Shown here piece by piece: positions 1 to 6,043 of a stretch of 6,340 bases of DNA (its first letter is position 1; each line of letters begins with the position of its first letter). The stretch is from the NCBI GenBank assembly GCA_008363265.1, contig RHKR01000148.1:1-6340 (forward strand). The letters run 5' to 3'. A model generated the notes under the pieces. The model had not been told where the DNA came from. It did no database searches and was given only the letters and a program-made list of their open reading frames with translations. Source of the DNA: Chlorobiota bacterium (GTDB lineage: Bacteria; Bacteroidota; Ignavibacteria; Ignavibacteriales; Ignavibacteriaceae). The position numbers were made by a program, and so were the translations under genes.

Positions 1-676
1 TACCCGGGGGCATGCTGACCCATTCTTCAGGGATGTCTTCCATGCCGCTGATGAAGCCGATAAATGTGATAACGAGAATCCCGATCAGGATCGACCCCTT
101 CACTTTCTTCATCATCAGAAGGGCAATGAGAACAAATCCGATAATAGCGAACAGCACTTCAGGCTGATCAAACTTTCCGATCTTAACCGGTGGGCTCATC
201 GCGCCCTCGATAATACCCGACTTAACCAGACCGATAAGTGTGAGGAAGAATCCGATACCAACGGTGCAGGCAAGTTTAAGCGATTCGGGGATCGATCTCG
301 CCAGCCATGTTCTAACACCCGTTACCGTGGCGATCACCAGGATCACCCCGCTGATCAGGATAGCGCCGATCGCGGTTTGCCAGGTGTGACCCATCACCTT
401 AACCACTGTGTAGGCGATGAACGCGTTCATCCCCATGTAGGGCGCTATGGCGAAGGGACGTTTAGCGTACACACCCATCAGGAATGTACCGGTAAAAGCA
501 ACAAGAATTGTTGCCACCATGGTGGGCTGCTCGGGAATACCCGCGACTGCCAGAACTTTTGGGTTAACTATGATTATGTAGGCGATCGTGAAGAACGTGG
601 TGATGCCGGCAAGAACTTCTGTCTTCACTGACGACCCGTGCTTTTCGATCTCGAAAAAGCTGGAAATAAATTTCAT
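1..676 (-). CDS. NCS2-family purine permease (AzgA/GhxP/PbuG type), N-terminal 225 residues, cut by window edge
   Basis: This is the N-terminal half of an inner-membrane nucleobase:cation symporter of the NCS2 (AzgA-like) branch, which imports adenine, guanine or hypoxanthine. I translated it from the ATG at 674-676; the frame stays open to base 2. Seen: an amphipathic start (MKFISSFFEIEKHGSSVKTE), then a first membrane segment followed by IIIVNPKVLAVAG (residues 34-46), the family's NP signature region. The substrate-site stretch FAIAPYMGMNAFIAYT (75-90) corresponds to the APGMGLNAFF motif of E. coli and Bacillus relatives, with Tyr in place of the first Gly. Further segments are at about 100-120, 134-152 and 176-210. 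Family members are about 430 residues, so roughly half is present. It starts 38 bp after the TerB-like gene, with no clear Shine-Dalgarno, and is probably the tail of the same transcript. Family assignment is firm; the exact purine is not readable. Confidence 0.9.
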   Translation of the reverse strand, partial: MKFISSFFEIEKHGSSVKTEVLAGITTFFTIAYIIIVNPKVLAVAGIPEQPTMVATILVAFTGTFLMGVYAKRPFAIAPYMGMNAFIAYTVVKVMGHTWQTAIGAILISGVILVIATVTGVRTWLARSIPESLKLACTVGIGFFLTLIGLVKSGIIEGAMSPPVKIGKFDQPEVLFAIIGFVLIALLMMKKVKGSILIGILVITFIGFISGMEDIPEEWVSMPPG

Positions 677-714
677 TAACTGAATTTTTTACTGTAAATT
701 ATCAAGAAGGATGA

Positions 715-1662
715 TCAATCAGCGAAGTATTTGCTGATCACCTCATCCGCTTCCTTTTCGTTAAGAAGCAGTATTTTAGAGATCTCCCTGGCCTTCGATC
801 TTATTTTTTCACTGTCGGTTAAACCTGATGAGAGGTGTTCAAGGTATTTCACGAGCACGAATCTCCCCGCGGTTTCACAAAGCTGCATTACGAGTAACTC
901 GTCGAGCTGGAGCATGCGCCCCGCCTCAACTATCAGATCGGCTTCCCTGGTGTCAAGCTCCCTGTCGGTGAGCGCGATCGCCCACGCGAAGAGGATCACG
1001 GCTTTTTTAAACTCGAACCGTCTGATCCGGGAGCACTCCTCCTGAGTTAGCCCTCCCTGAAGGGTGATTTCACTCACCGTTTTGGGGATCGGGAAGACAA
1101 AATCGAAAAGAAAAAGTTTTTCGATCTCTTTCAGCGTGTCGTCAGCACCCGCAACCATCAAGAGCACCTTGCTAAGAAACTGTTTTTCTTCGTCACTTAC
1201 CGGTTTACCCTCAGCGAGTATCCGCTCGAAGCCGTAAACTTTGGTCGCGTTTCCGGGGAGTGCCACCCATCCAGCTGCCTCATTGTCCCAACTGAAGTGT
1301 GAGAGGATCGAAGTGAAAGCGGCGACAATTCCTGAATTTACGGCATCTTCTGCTGGAGGTGTAACCTTGTCTTCAAGTATCGCTCTCTGATCAAAAAATT
1401 TTTCATCATCATAAAGCCGGCTGCCGAATCTTCCGTTGATCACCTTTTGGAATGTCCTTGTGAGCGCGTAACGGATGTTGCTAAACGCGCTTTCATCATT
1501 TCCGCGGAATACCGGTTCGTCTATCTTGGTGGGCAGATGTGACATCGCGGCAAATTTCTGCCCCGTAACCCCACATCTGAAGATGCAGACAATCAGGTCT
1601 CCATCGAGGGTATAGCTCTGAAGCAGTGGCTTTACATTACTGATATTCGCATGATGATGCAC
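715..1662 (-). CDS. Conserved-type hypothetical protein with two tandem TerB-like helical modules
   Basis: A 315-residue soluble protein with no signal peptide or membrane segment, so probably cytoplasmic. I do not recognise the whole protein. The C-terminal half shows two consecutive stretches with the look of TerB/DjlA-N-type all-helical modules: about 160-212 (KVLLMVAGADDTLKEIEKLF, with LTQEE further on) and about 216-266 (AVILFAWAIALTDRELDTRE followed by LIVEAGRMLQLDE). In both, a small hydrophobic helix runs into an acidic loop (Asp174-Asp175; Asp233-Arg-Glu) as in the TerB pattern 'A..A.ADGE...E'. The N-terminal 150 residues are unassigned; they contain a DGDLIVCIFRCGVTGQKFAA segment with two Cys (26 and 30). 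The start is GTG, supported by GGAG five bases upstream and an in-frame TAG six codons upstream; the next Met is residue 40. TerB-like proteins are linked to stress and envelope processes, but no function can be assigned. Confidence 0.8.
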   Translation of the reverse strand: MHHHANISNVKPLLQSYTLDGDLIVCIFRCGVTGQKFAAMSHLPTKIDEPVFRGNDESAFSNIRYALTRTFQKVINGRFGSRLYDDEKFFDQRAILEDKVTPPAEDAVNSGIVAAFTSILSHFSWDNEAAGWVALPGNATKVYGFERILAEGKPVSDEEKQFLSKVLLMVAGADDTLKEIEKLFLFDFVFPIPKTVSEITLQGGLTQEECSRIRRFEFKKAVILFAWAIALTDRELDTREADLIVEAGRMLQLDELLVMQLCETAGRFVLVKYLEHLSSGLTDSEKIRSKAREISKILLLNEKEADEVISKYFAD

Positions 1663-1723
1663 AGTTTCTCCAATATTCTAAAATCGAACAAGTAAATATT
1701 TGAAAAAATAATGGGAATATCAA
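1663..1723 (-). other. AT-rich 61-bp spacer between lipoprotein gene and TerB-like gene
   Basis: It contains the GGAG site noted separately and short AT palindromes (AAATATTT, AATATT), but no GC-rich hairpin with a U-run, so I see no terminator. A promoter-like pair (TTCAAA, 18 bases, TAGAAT on the minus strand) exists, but it would place the transcription start almost on the ribosome binding site. I regard it as weak. Co-transcription with the lipoprotein gene is possible but not shown. Confidence 0.4.
1668..1671 (-). promoter_or_regulatory. Ribosome binding site (GGAG) that fixes the GTG start of the TerB-like gene
   Basis: On the minus strand GGAG is followed by AAACT (5 bases) and then GTG at 1660-1662. 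This spacing favours the GTG over any ATG: the nearest ATG (inside the His-His-His codons) is out of frame and the next in-frame ATG is 39 codons in. Confidence 0.7.
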
Positions 1724-4606
1724 CTATTTATGAAGGAGAAGTGAGGCGAGGGCTTCGTGGTATCGCAAACGGAAAGCCTTCATCCCCTCTTTATCGCGTG
1801 TGGGATGCACCCTGTTGGTGAAAAGTATAAGAGCGAATTTGCTGACGGGGTCAGCCCAAATGGAAGTGCCGGTGAAGCCGGTGTGGCCGAATGAGTAAAC
1901 GGGAAACTTCTTTCCACCCAACCCTTTGTGCTCAAAGTTTGTATCCCAACCCAGGGCACGGGATGATTTTCCACCACCCCTTTTTAAGAAAGTGGCAATA
2001 GTGGCAGGTTTGATCAGTTGTTCGCCGCCGGCCAAGCCTCCATTCAGGAGCATAAGCATGAATTTGCCAACGTCCTGAACGGTTGAAAAAATACCGGCGT
2101 GCCCGCTAATTCCGCCTAACAGTGTGCAGTTTTCATCATGAACGGTGCCCTGAACAAGTCTGAATCTCCAATAATCGTCGATCTCCGTCGGAACACAAAA
2201 GGGGATATTCGCATCATCCGGATTGAAGCGCGTCATCGACATTCCGGCCGGAGCCCAAAGCACTCTTCTCAGATGATCATCGAAATCCTCTCCCGTAACT
2301 CTTTCCACCACCTTCCCGAGAATTATCATCCCGAGATCGGAGTAAACGGTTTTTGAACCGGTTTTATACTCAAGGGGTGTGTTACAGATGTCGTCGATTA
2401 TCTGTTGACCCTGCAGACCAAGTTTATAGTAAATCTTTGAAGCAGGAAGTCCGGAGTTGTGGAGGAGAATGCTTCTGACAGTAACAGTTGGCTTGTCTTT
2501 AAACTCAGGCATGTATTGGGCAACGGGTGAGTCGAGCGATATCCTCCCCTCCTCATAAAGTTTCATGACTGCGAATGTGGTCGCGGTAACCTTGGTAAGA
2601 GAGGCAATATCGAACAGGGAGTTCAGTTTCACCTCCGCTGAACCGGAGTCGTAGGTAAAACGGCCGTACGAATTCTCGTAGAAGAGTTTCCCGTCTTTTA
2701 TCACAACTATGGCGGCACCTGGGAAGACAGAATCCCTGATACCGCTCATTACAAGTTCGTCGATCTGATCGTAAATTCCCTGCAGACCAAGCGTTTTCCC
2801 TCTCTCTTTAAGGAGGTCGATCCCGGTTCCAAACTTGTAGGGAGTACCGGGGAGGGAAACCGGGAGTTTGCCTGAAATGTTGTTCTCGCCAAATACCGCT
2901 GCGGCGAGGGCCATCTCACCGGAGAGCTCAGCACCGTAGTTGGTCACGAATACATCAACATTGGGAATATCCATCAGAATATAGGGGTGAGAGTGTGCCA
3001 GCACGATCACTTTCTTCCCCTTTTTCTTAAGCGCGTTTATCAGTCCTGCGGCATCTTTCGTGAGATTGATCCTTCCGGATGACTGCCTGACCTGAAGATA
3101 GACCGAAACGATCACTTCATTATAGTTCGCGATCTTTTCTTCGTAGATATTCAGGTCGTCTTTGTCAGGGTTCGGAGGAAGGTCGTAAGTCTCGATCCGG
3201 CTGTTTCTTTTATTGAGTTCTTCCTTGAACCTCTTGATGTTCGGGAAATCCCGCCCGTCACGAAGGATCAGATGGAAATATTTCTTTTTCTTGTCTAAAG
3301 GAAATATCGAATCGTCGGTTTTTAGTAGAGTGATCGAACGGATCGCAAGGTCCTTCGAAATTTCATCGATCTCTTTCTCCTTGAACAACTTATCAACCGC
3401 TGAGAGAGGCGATAACGGTTCAAAGACACCCGCCCATCTCTTGGCCTGAAGAATTTTCCTGACCGACCTGTCAATCCTTTCTTCCGTGATCTCGCCTCTT
3501 TTGATCGCCGTGACAATCGCGTTAATTCCTTCAAGAGGCTCGGGTGAAGCCATGATAACATCAGTGCCGGCTTTAACGGTAAGCACGGCGGCAACCCCCG
3601 GCTTGTAATACTTTGAGATCGCTTTCATACTCATGGCGTCAGTGTTCACTATCCCCTTGAAACCGAGTTCATTCCTGAGCAATCCTGAAATTATGTTATG
3701 TGAAAGCGTGGCCGCGGTATCAGAGGTGTTGTACGCATCCACACCGAGGTGCCCTACCATGACAGTGTATGCCCCGCCATCAATCGCGACTTTGAAGGGC
3801 TTTATCTCGGTCTCAAGAAATTCCTTTTTACTTCCGTGGATCACCGCGAGGTCTGAGTGGGAATCGATGGTCGTGTTGCCGTGTCCGGGGAAGTGTTTAA
3901 GTGAAGAGAGCATCCCCCCCGCCTGAAGACCCCTCACCATCATTAAACTCAGTTCGCCGGCCAGTTCGGGAGATTCACTGAACGAACGGACGTTGATGAT
4001 CGGGTTGCCGGGATTGTTGTTCACATCAGCGACTGGACTGAGGTTCCAGTGCACACCCAGTATTTTGGAATCAGCGGCGATCCTTTTTCCCATCTCATAG
4101 ACAAGTTGGGGTGATCCGGCGGCTCCAAGTGCCATGTTATAGGGATAGGTTTTCGAGCCGTTTATTCGCATGGCAACTCCCCGTTCAAAGTCTTCTGCGA
4201 ACATCAGGGGTATCTTCGAGATCGCCTGCATCTCCCTTATCATCTCCGCGGTTTTCCTCATGCTTGAACCGAAGAGAACAAAACCACCCGGCTTATAATT
4301 CTGGAAGTGGCGGTTCTCAAGCCAGTCCTTTGTTCTAACCCCCGGCTGAAGCGCGGGAAACATCATGTGTGAGACCTTCTCAAAGAGGGTCATCGAGCTC
4401 ATGATCGAGTCGATGAACGGGTCAGGCCCCTCCGGAAATATTTCAGATGCATCAGGTGATCCATTGGGGACAATTTCGACCTCATCAGCCGCGACATTGT
4501 TAACGTTTTCACGAACCGGTATCTTTTCATCACTGCCGCAACCCGGGAGCAGGAGGAAGAACAATACCAGTGCCGGAAACAGTGGTGCCTTCCTTAGGAT
4601 AATCAT
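1724..4606 (-). CDS. Lipoprotein fusing NagZ-like GH3 beta-N-acetylglucosaminidase and class-C beta-lactamase-like serine hydrolase
   Basis: A 960-residue exported lipoprotein, predicted to act on muropeptides outside the cytoplasm. Domains in order: signal peptide 1-22 with lipobox LPGC (Cys23); linker to about 60; GH3 TIM barrel about 62-395; GH3 C-terminal alpha/beta domain about 420-590; beta-lactamase-like domain about 610-957. NagZ hallmarks: AEDFERG (137-143), NVRSF (205-209), KHFPGHG (237-243), the acid/base dyad Asp248-Ser-His250, and nucleophile Asp323 in GFKGIVNTDAMSM. Serine-hydrolase hallmarks: Ser669-Leu-Thr-Lys672 (SxxK), Tyr755-Ser-Asp (YxN position) and His908-Thr-Gly (KTG position). 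Both active sites look complete. In B. subtilis the same two families occur as separate neighbours (NagZ, which removes GlcNAc, and AmiE, a MurNAc-L-Ala amidase), so sequential cleavage by one polypeptide is a reasonable inference. The second domain could instead be an esterase or D-peptidase. The start codon overlaps the ampG-like stop by 4 bp. Confidence 0.93.
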   Translation of the reverse strand: MIILRKAPLFPALVLFFLLLPGCGSDEKIPVRENVNNVAADEVEIVPNGSPDASEIFPEGPDPFIDSIMSSMTLFEKVSHMMFPALQPGVRTKDWLENRHFQNYKPGGFVLFGSSMRKTAEMIREMQAISKIPLMFAEDFERGVAMRINGSKTYPYNMALGAAGSPQLVYEMGKRIAADSKILGVHWNLSPVADVNNNPGNPIINVRSFSESPELAGELSLMMVRGLQAGGMLSSLKHFPGHGNTTIDSHSDLAVIHGSKKEFLETEIKPFKVAIDGGAYTVMVGHLGVDAYNTSDTAATLSHNIISGLLRNELGFKGIVNTDAMSMKAISKYYKPGVAAVLTVKAGTDVIMASPEPLEGINAIVTAIKRGEITEERIDRSVRKILQAKRWAGVFEPLSPLSAVDKLFKEKEIDEISKDLAIRSITLLKTDDSIFPLDKKKKYFHLILRDGRDFPNIKRFKEELNKRNSRIETYDLPPNPDKDDLNIYEEKIANYNEVIVSVYLQVRQSSGRINLTKDAAGLINALKKKGKKVIVLAHSHPYILMDIPNVDVFVTNYGAELSGEMALAAAVFGENNISGKLPVSLPGTPYKFGTGIDLLKERGKTLGLQGIYDQIDELVMSGIRDSVFPGAAIVVIKDGKLFYENSYGRFTYDSGSAEVKLNSLFDIASLTKVTATTFAVMKLYEEGRISLDSPVAQYMPEFKDKPTVTVRSILLHNSGLPASKIYYKLGLQGQQIIDDICNTPLEYKTGSKTVYSDLGMIILGKVVERVTGEDFDDHLRRVLWAPAGMSMTRFNPDDANIPFCVPTEIDDYWRFRLVQGTVHDENCTLLGGISGHAGIFSTVQDVGKFMLMLLNGGLAGGEQLIKPATIATFLKRGGGKSSRALGWDTNFEHKGLGGKKFPVYSFGHTGFTGTSIWADPVSKFALILFTNRVHPTRDKEGMKAFRLRYHEALASLLLHK
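4538..4606 (-). other. Lipoprotein signal peptide with lipobox and acidic post-cysteine stretch
   Basis: Residues 1-23 of the GH3/beta-lactamase protein show a short basic start (Arg5, Lys6), a hydrophobic core (about 8-20) and LPGC ending at Cys23, the classical type II signal peptidase site. The residues after Cys are Gly-Ser-Asp-Glu-Lys. Gly at +2 does not match the inner-membrane retention signal (Asp at +2), and Ser-Asp-Glu resembles the surface-export signals described for Bacteroidota lipoproteins. Surface or outer-membrane display is therefore plausible. Confidence 0.8.
4603..4606 (-). other. ATGA start/stop overlap coupling permease and lipoprotein translation
   Basis: The permease stop TGA (4603-4605) and the lipoprotein start ATG (4604-4606) share bases. 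Upstream of the ATG are GGAAAG (4609-4614, only 2 bases away) and AGGATT (4617-4622, 10 bases away), neither ideally spaced. Ribosomes finishing the permease probably reinitiate here, which ties the two products together. Confidence 0.75.
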
Positions 4607-5883
4607 TTCTTTCCGTAATCCTTATCCAAAGGCATCAGCCAGACTGCGAAAACGCTCGGGATCGCGGTCAGCAGAACTATCAGGAAGAAGTTTTCGTAAC
4701 CGACTGTCTCCTCAAGCCAACCGCTCCACATTCCGGGGATCATCATACCCAGGGCCATGAATCCCGTGCAGATCGCATAGGAGGATGTCTTGTATTTGTT
4801 GTCGGAAACGTACATCATGTAAACGAGGTAGGCAGCAAATCCGAATCCATAGCCGAACTGCTCGATAACGACCACAACAGCTATATCAAAAACAGCGTGG
4901 GGAGGTGTCGCCGCCAGATACCAGAAGGCGACTATGGGGAGATGCATGGCAATCAGCATTGGCCAGATCCATTTCTTCAGCCCGTGCTTTGAAATGGCGA
5001 TTCCACCCAGTATACCCCCTACTGTAAGAGCGATGATGCCAGCGGTTCCGTAAACTATGGCAAACTGTTCGTTGGTCAGGCCCATTCCGCTTTTTTCAAC
5101 AGGGTCTTTCAGGAATGGGGCAACCATCTTAACAAGCTGCGCTTCGGGCAGGCGGTAAACCAGGAGGAAGAAAAGTATAAGGCCGATCTTCTCCTGCTTG
5201 AAGAACTCAGAGAAAGCAAGGAAGAATTCCTTTATCTTGTTCTTCCCTTCTTCTGCCCTGGGGGTGTCATCAGCAGGGTATGGAAGCATGAATTTGTGAT
5301 AAACAAAGAAGATTGCAAACAGCGCGGCAGCAATTCCGAACACGACCATCCATGCCGGCTCGGCATCACCCTTGAAATATTCCTTGGTGAGGTAACCCGC
5401 CATGAAAACAAGAACACCGTTCCCGAATAGTGTGGCGGCGCGGTAGAATGTACTTCTGATACCGACGAAGAACGACTGTTTCTCCTTGTCCAGTGCAAGG
5501 AGGTAAAATCCGTCAGCGGCAATATCGTGAGTGGCGGAGGCAATAGCCATCAACCCAAGAAAGATGATGGAGGGCCAGAAAAAGTCGGCTATCGGAAGTG
5601 TCAGCGTGAAGGCGACCCCGATGAAACCGATGGCAAGCATCCCCTGCATTGCCACCGTCCAAAGCCTTTTTGTTTTCACGATGTCAACCACCGGGCTCCA
5701 CAGCGGTTTAATTACCCAGGGAAGATAAAGCCAGCTGGTATACAGGGCTATATCAGTGTTCGATATTCCAAGATCTTTGTACATTACGACCGAAACGGTC
5801 ATCACGATAACGTAAGGAATTCCTTCCGCGAAGTATAGCGAGGGAATCCACGCCCACGGGTGTCTGTGTTCTTTTTTGCTCAT
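4603..5883 (-). CDS. ampG: AmpG-like muropeptide permease (MFS superfamily)
   Basis: A 426-residue inner-membrane transporter with about 12 hydrophobic segments (roughly 12-37, 48-62, 72-97, 101-119, 146-163, 176-197, 233-249, 270-298, 304-325, 330-357, 368-386, 396-416). AmpG proteins import cell-wall turnover products for recycling. The similarity to E. coli AmpG, recalled by eye, runs along the chain: IKPLWSPVVD (58-67; FKFLWSPLMD in E. coli), SATHDIAADGF (116-126; SASQDIVFDAW), FYRAATLFGNGVLVFMAG (146-163), LVYRLPEAQ (241-249; LYKLGDA), and a C-terminal stretch with WSGWLEETVGYENFF (386-400; AGWFVEAHGWSTFY). It is shorter than E. coli AmpG (about 490). The ATG at 5881-5883 has only a weak AAGAAG-type site upstream. 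It lies between a BadF-type kinase and a NagZ-like lipoprotein, which supports the role. The substrate (intact muropeptide or free sugar) cannot be read from sequence; the symbol denotes the family. Confidence 0.82.
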   Translation of the reverse strand: MSKKEHRHPWAWIPSLYFAEGIPYVIVMTVSVVMYKDLGISNTDIALYTSWLYLPWVIKPLWSPVVDIVKTKRLWTVAMQGMLAIGFIGVAFTLTLPIADFFWPSIIFLGLMAIASATHDIAADGFYLLALDKEKQSFFVGIRSTFYRAATLFGNGVLVFMAGYLTKEYFKGDAEPAWMVVFGIAAALFAIFFVYHKFMLPYPADDTPRAEEGKNKIKEFFLAFSEFFKQEKIGLILFFLLVYRLPEAQLVKMVAPFLKDPVEKSGMGLTNEQFAIVYGTAGIIALTVGGILGGIAISKHGLKKWIWPMLIAMHLPIVAFWYLAATPPHAVFDIAVVVVIEQFGYGFGFAAYLVYMMYVSDNKYKTSSYAICTGFMALGMMIPGMWSGWLEETVGYENFFLIVLLTAIPSVFAVWLMPLDKDYGKK

Positions 5884-6040
5884 GCCGGCTTCTTTGCTTG
5901 TATGAAATTATTGTTTTTTTTGAACTTATGAACTTATGAACTTAAGAACTTAGGAACTCAGGAACTTAGGAAAATTCTAAACTCTTGGGTTCTTAGGTTC
6001 TCAAGTTCTTAAGTTCTTAGGTTCTCAAGTTCTTAAGTTC
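5884..6040 (-). other. 157-bp kinase-ampG intergenic region with opposed octamer arrays
   Basis: Most of this gap (5922 onward) is the inverted octamer array described separately. Between the array and ampG lie a run of eight T on the plus strand (5914-5921; A on the transcript) and an AT-rich stretch. A poor sigma70-like pair (TTCAAA, 16 bases, TACAAG on the minus strand) sits there, so a separate ampG promoter is possible but unproven. No known riboswitch or tRNA fold is apparent. Confidence 0.6.
5922..5969 (+). repeat. Left array: six tandem degenerate octamers of GAACTTAN type
   Basis: Six contiguous 8-bp units: GAACTTAT, GAACTTAT, GAACTTAA, GAACTTAG, GAACTCAG, GAACTTAG. GAACT is invariant; variation falls on positions 6 and 8. 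The period of 8 is not a multiple of 3, so this is not coding. A partial seventh unit (GAAAATTC) follows at 5970. Confidence 0.95.
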
Positions 6041-6043
6041 TTA
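5989..6043 (+). repeat. Right array: seven tandem octamers of GTTCTTAN type, including a perfect 24-bp repeat
   Basis: Units in order: GTTCTTAG, GTTCTCAA, GTTCTTAA, then the same three again, then GTTCTTA. Units 1-3 (5989-6012) and 4-6 (6013-6036) are identical, giving a perfect 24-bp tandem duplication. The array is the inverse complement, in type, of the left array. The last unit ends in the kinase stop codon (TTA 6041-6043, TAA on the minus strand). Confidence 0.95.

Larger units (their letters stand above)
5922..6043. repeat. Long imperfect inverted repeat (potential hairpin) formed by the two octamer arrays
   Basis: GAAC cores of the left array can pair with GTTC cores of the right array across a 19-bp spacer (5970-5988), giving a stem of up to about 50 bp with mismatches or G-U pairs in the TTAN parts. 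Because the units are periodic, the arms can also pair in registers shifted by 8. On the transcribed (minus) strand it is followed by A's rather than U's and the stem is AT-rich, so it does not look like an intrinsic terminator. An effect on mRNA stability or differential expression of kinase and permease is a guess. Confidence 0.8.

Noticed and set aside
377..631. Plus-strand ORF of 84 residues
   Set aside because: It is antisense to the NCS2 permease, whose frame shows clear family motifs, and its translation is low-complexity His/Gly/Asn-rich with no recognisable domain.
677..714. Purine riboswitch ahead of the NCS2 permease
   Set aside because: Only 38 bp separate the stop of the preceding gene and the permease start, too short for a purine aptamer, and no matching conserved sequence is visible.
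1651..1662. His-His-His after the start as an engineered tag
   Set aside because: Only three His residues are present, and the upstream GGAG and in-frame stop look native.
4365..4760. Plus-strand ORF of 131 residues
   Set aside because: It spans the antisense of the lipoprotein signal peptide and the permease C-terminus, both well supported; Ser/Arg-rich shadow frame.
5922..6043. CRISPR array
   Set aside because: Units are 8 bp, contiguous and without unique spacers, and no cas gene is present.
5914..6043. Rho-independent terminator after the kinase
   Set aside because: The stem is AT-rich and very long, and in the direction of transcription the stem is followed by a run of A, not U. On the plus strand the T-run precedes the stem.
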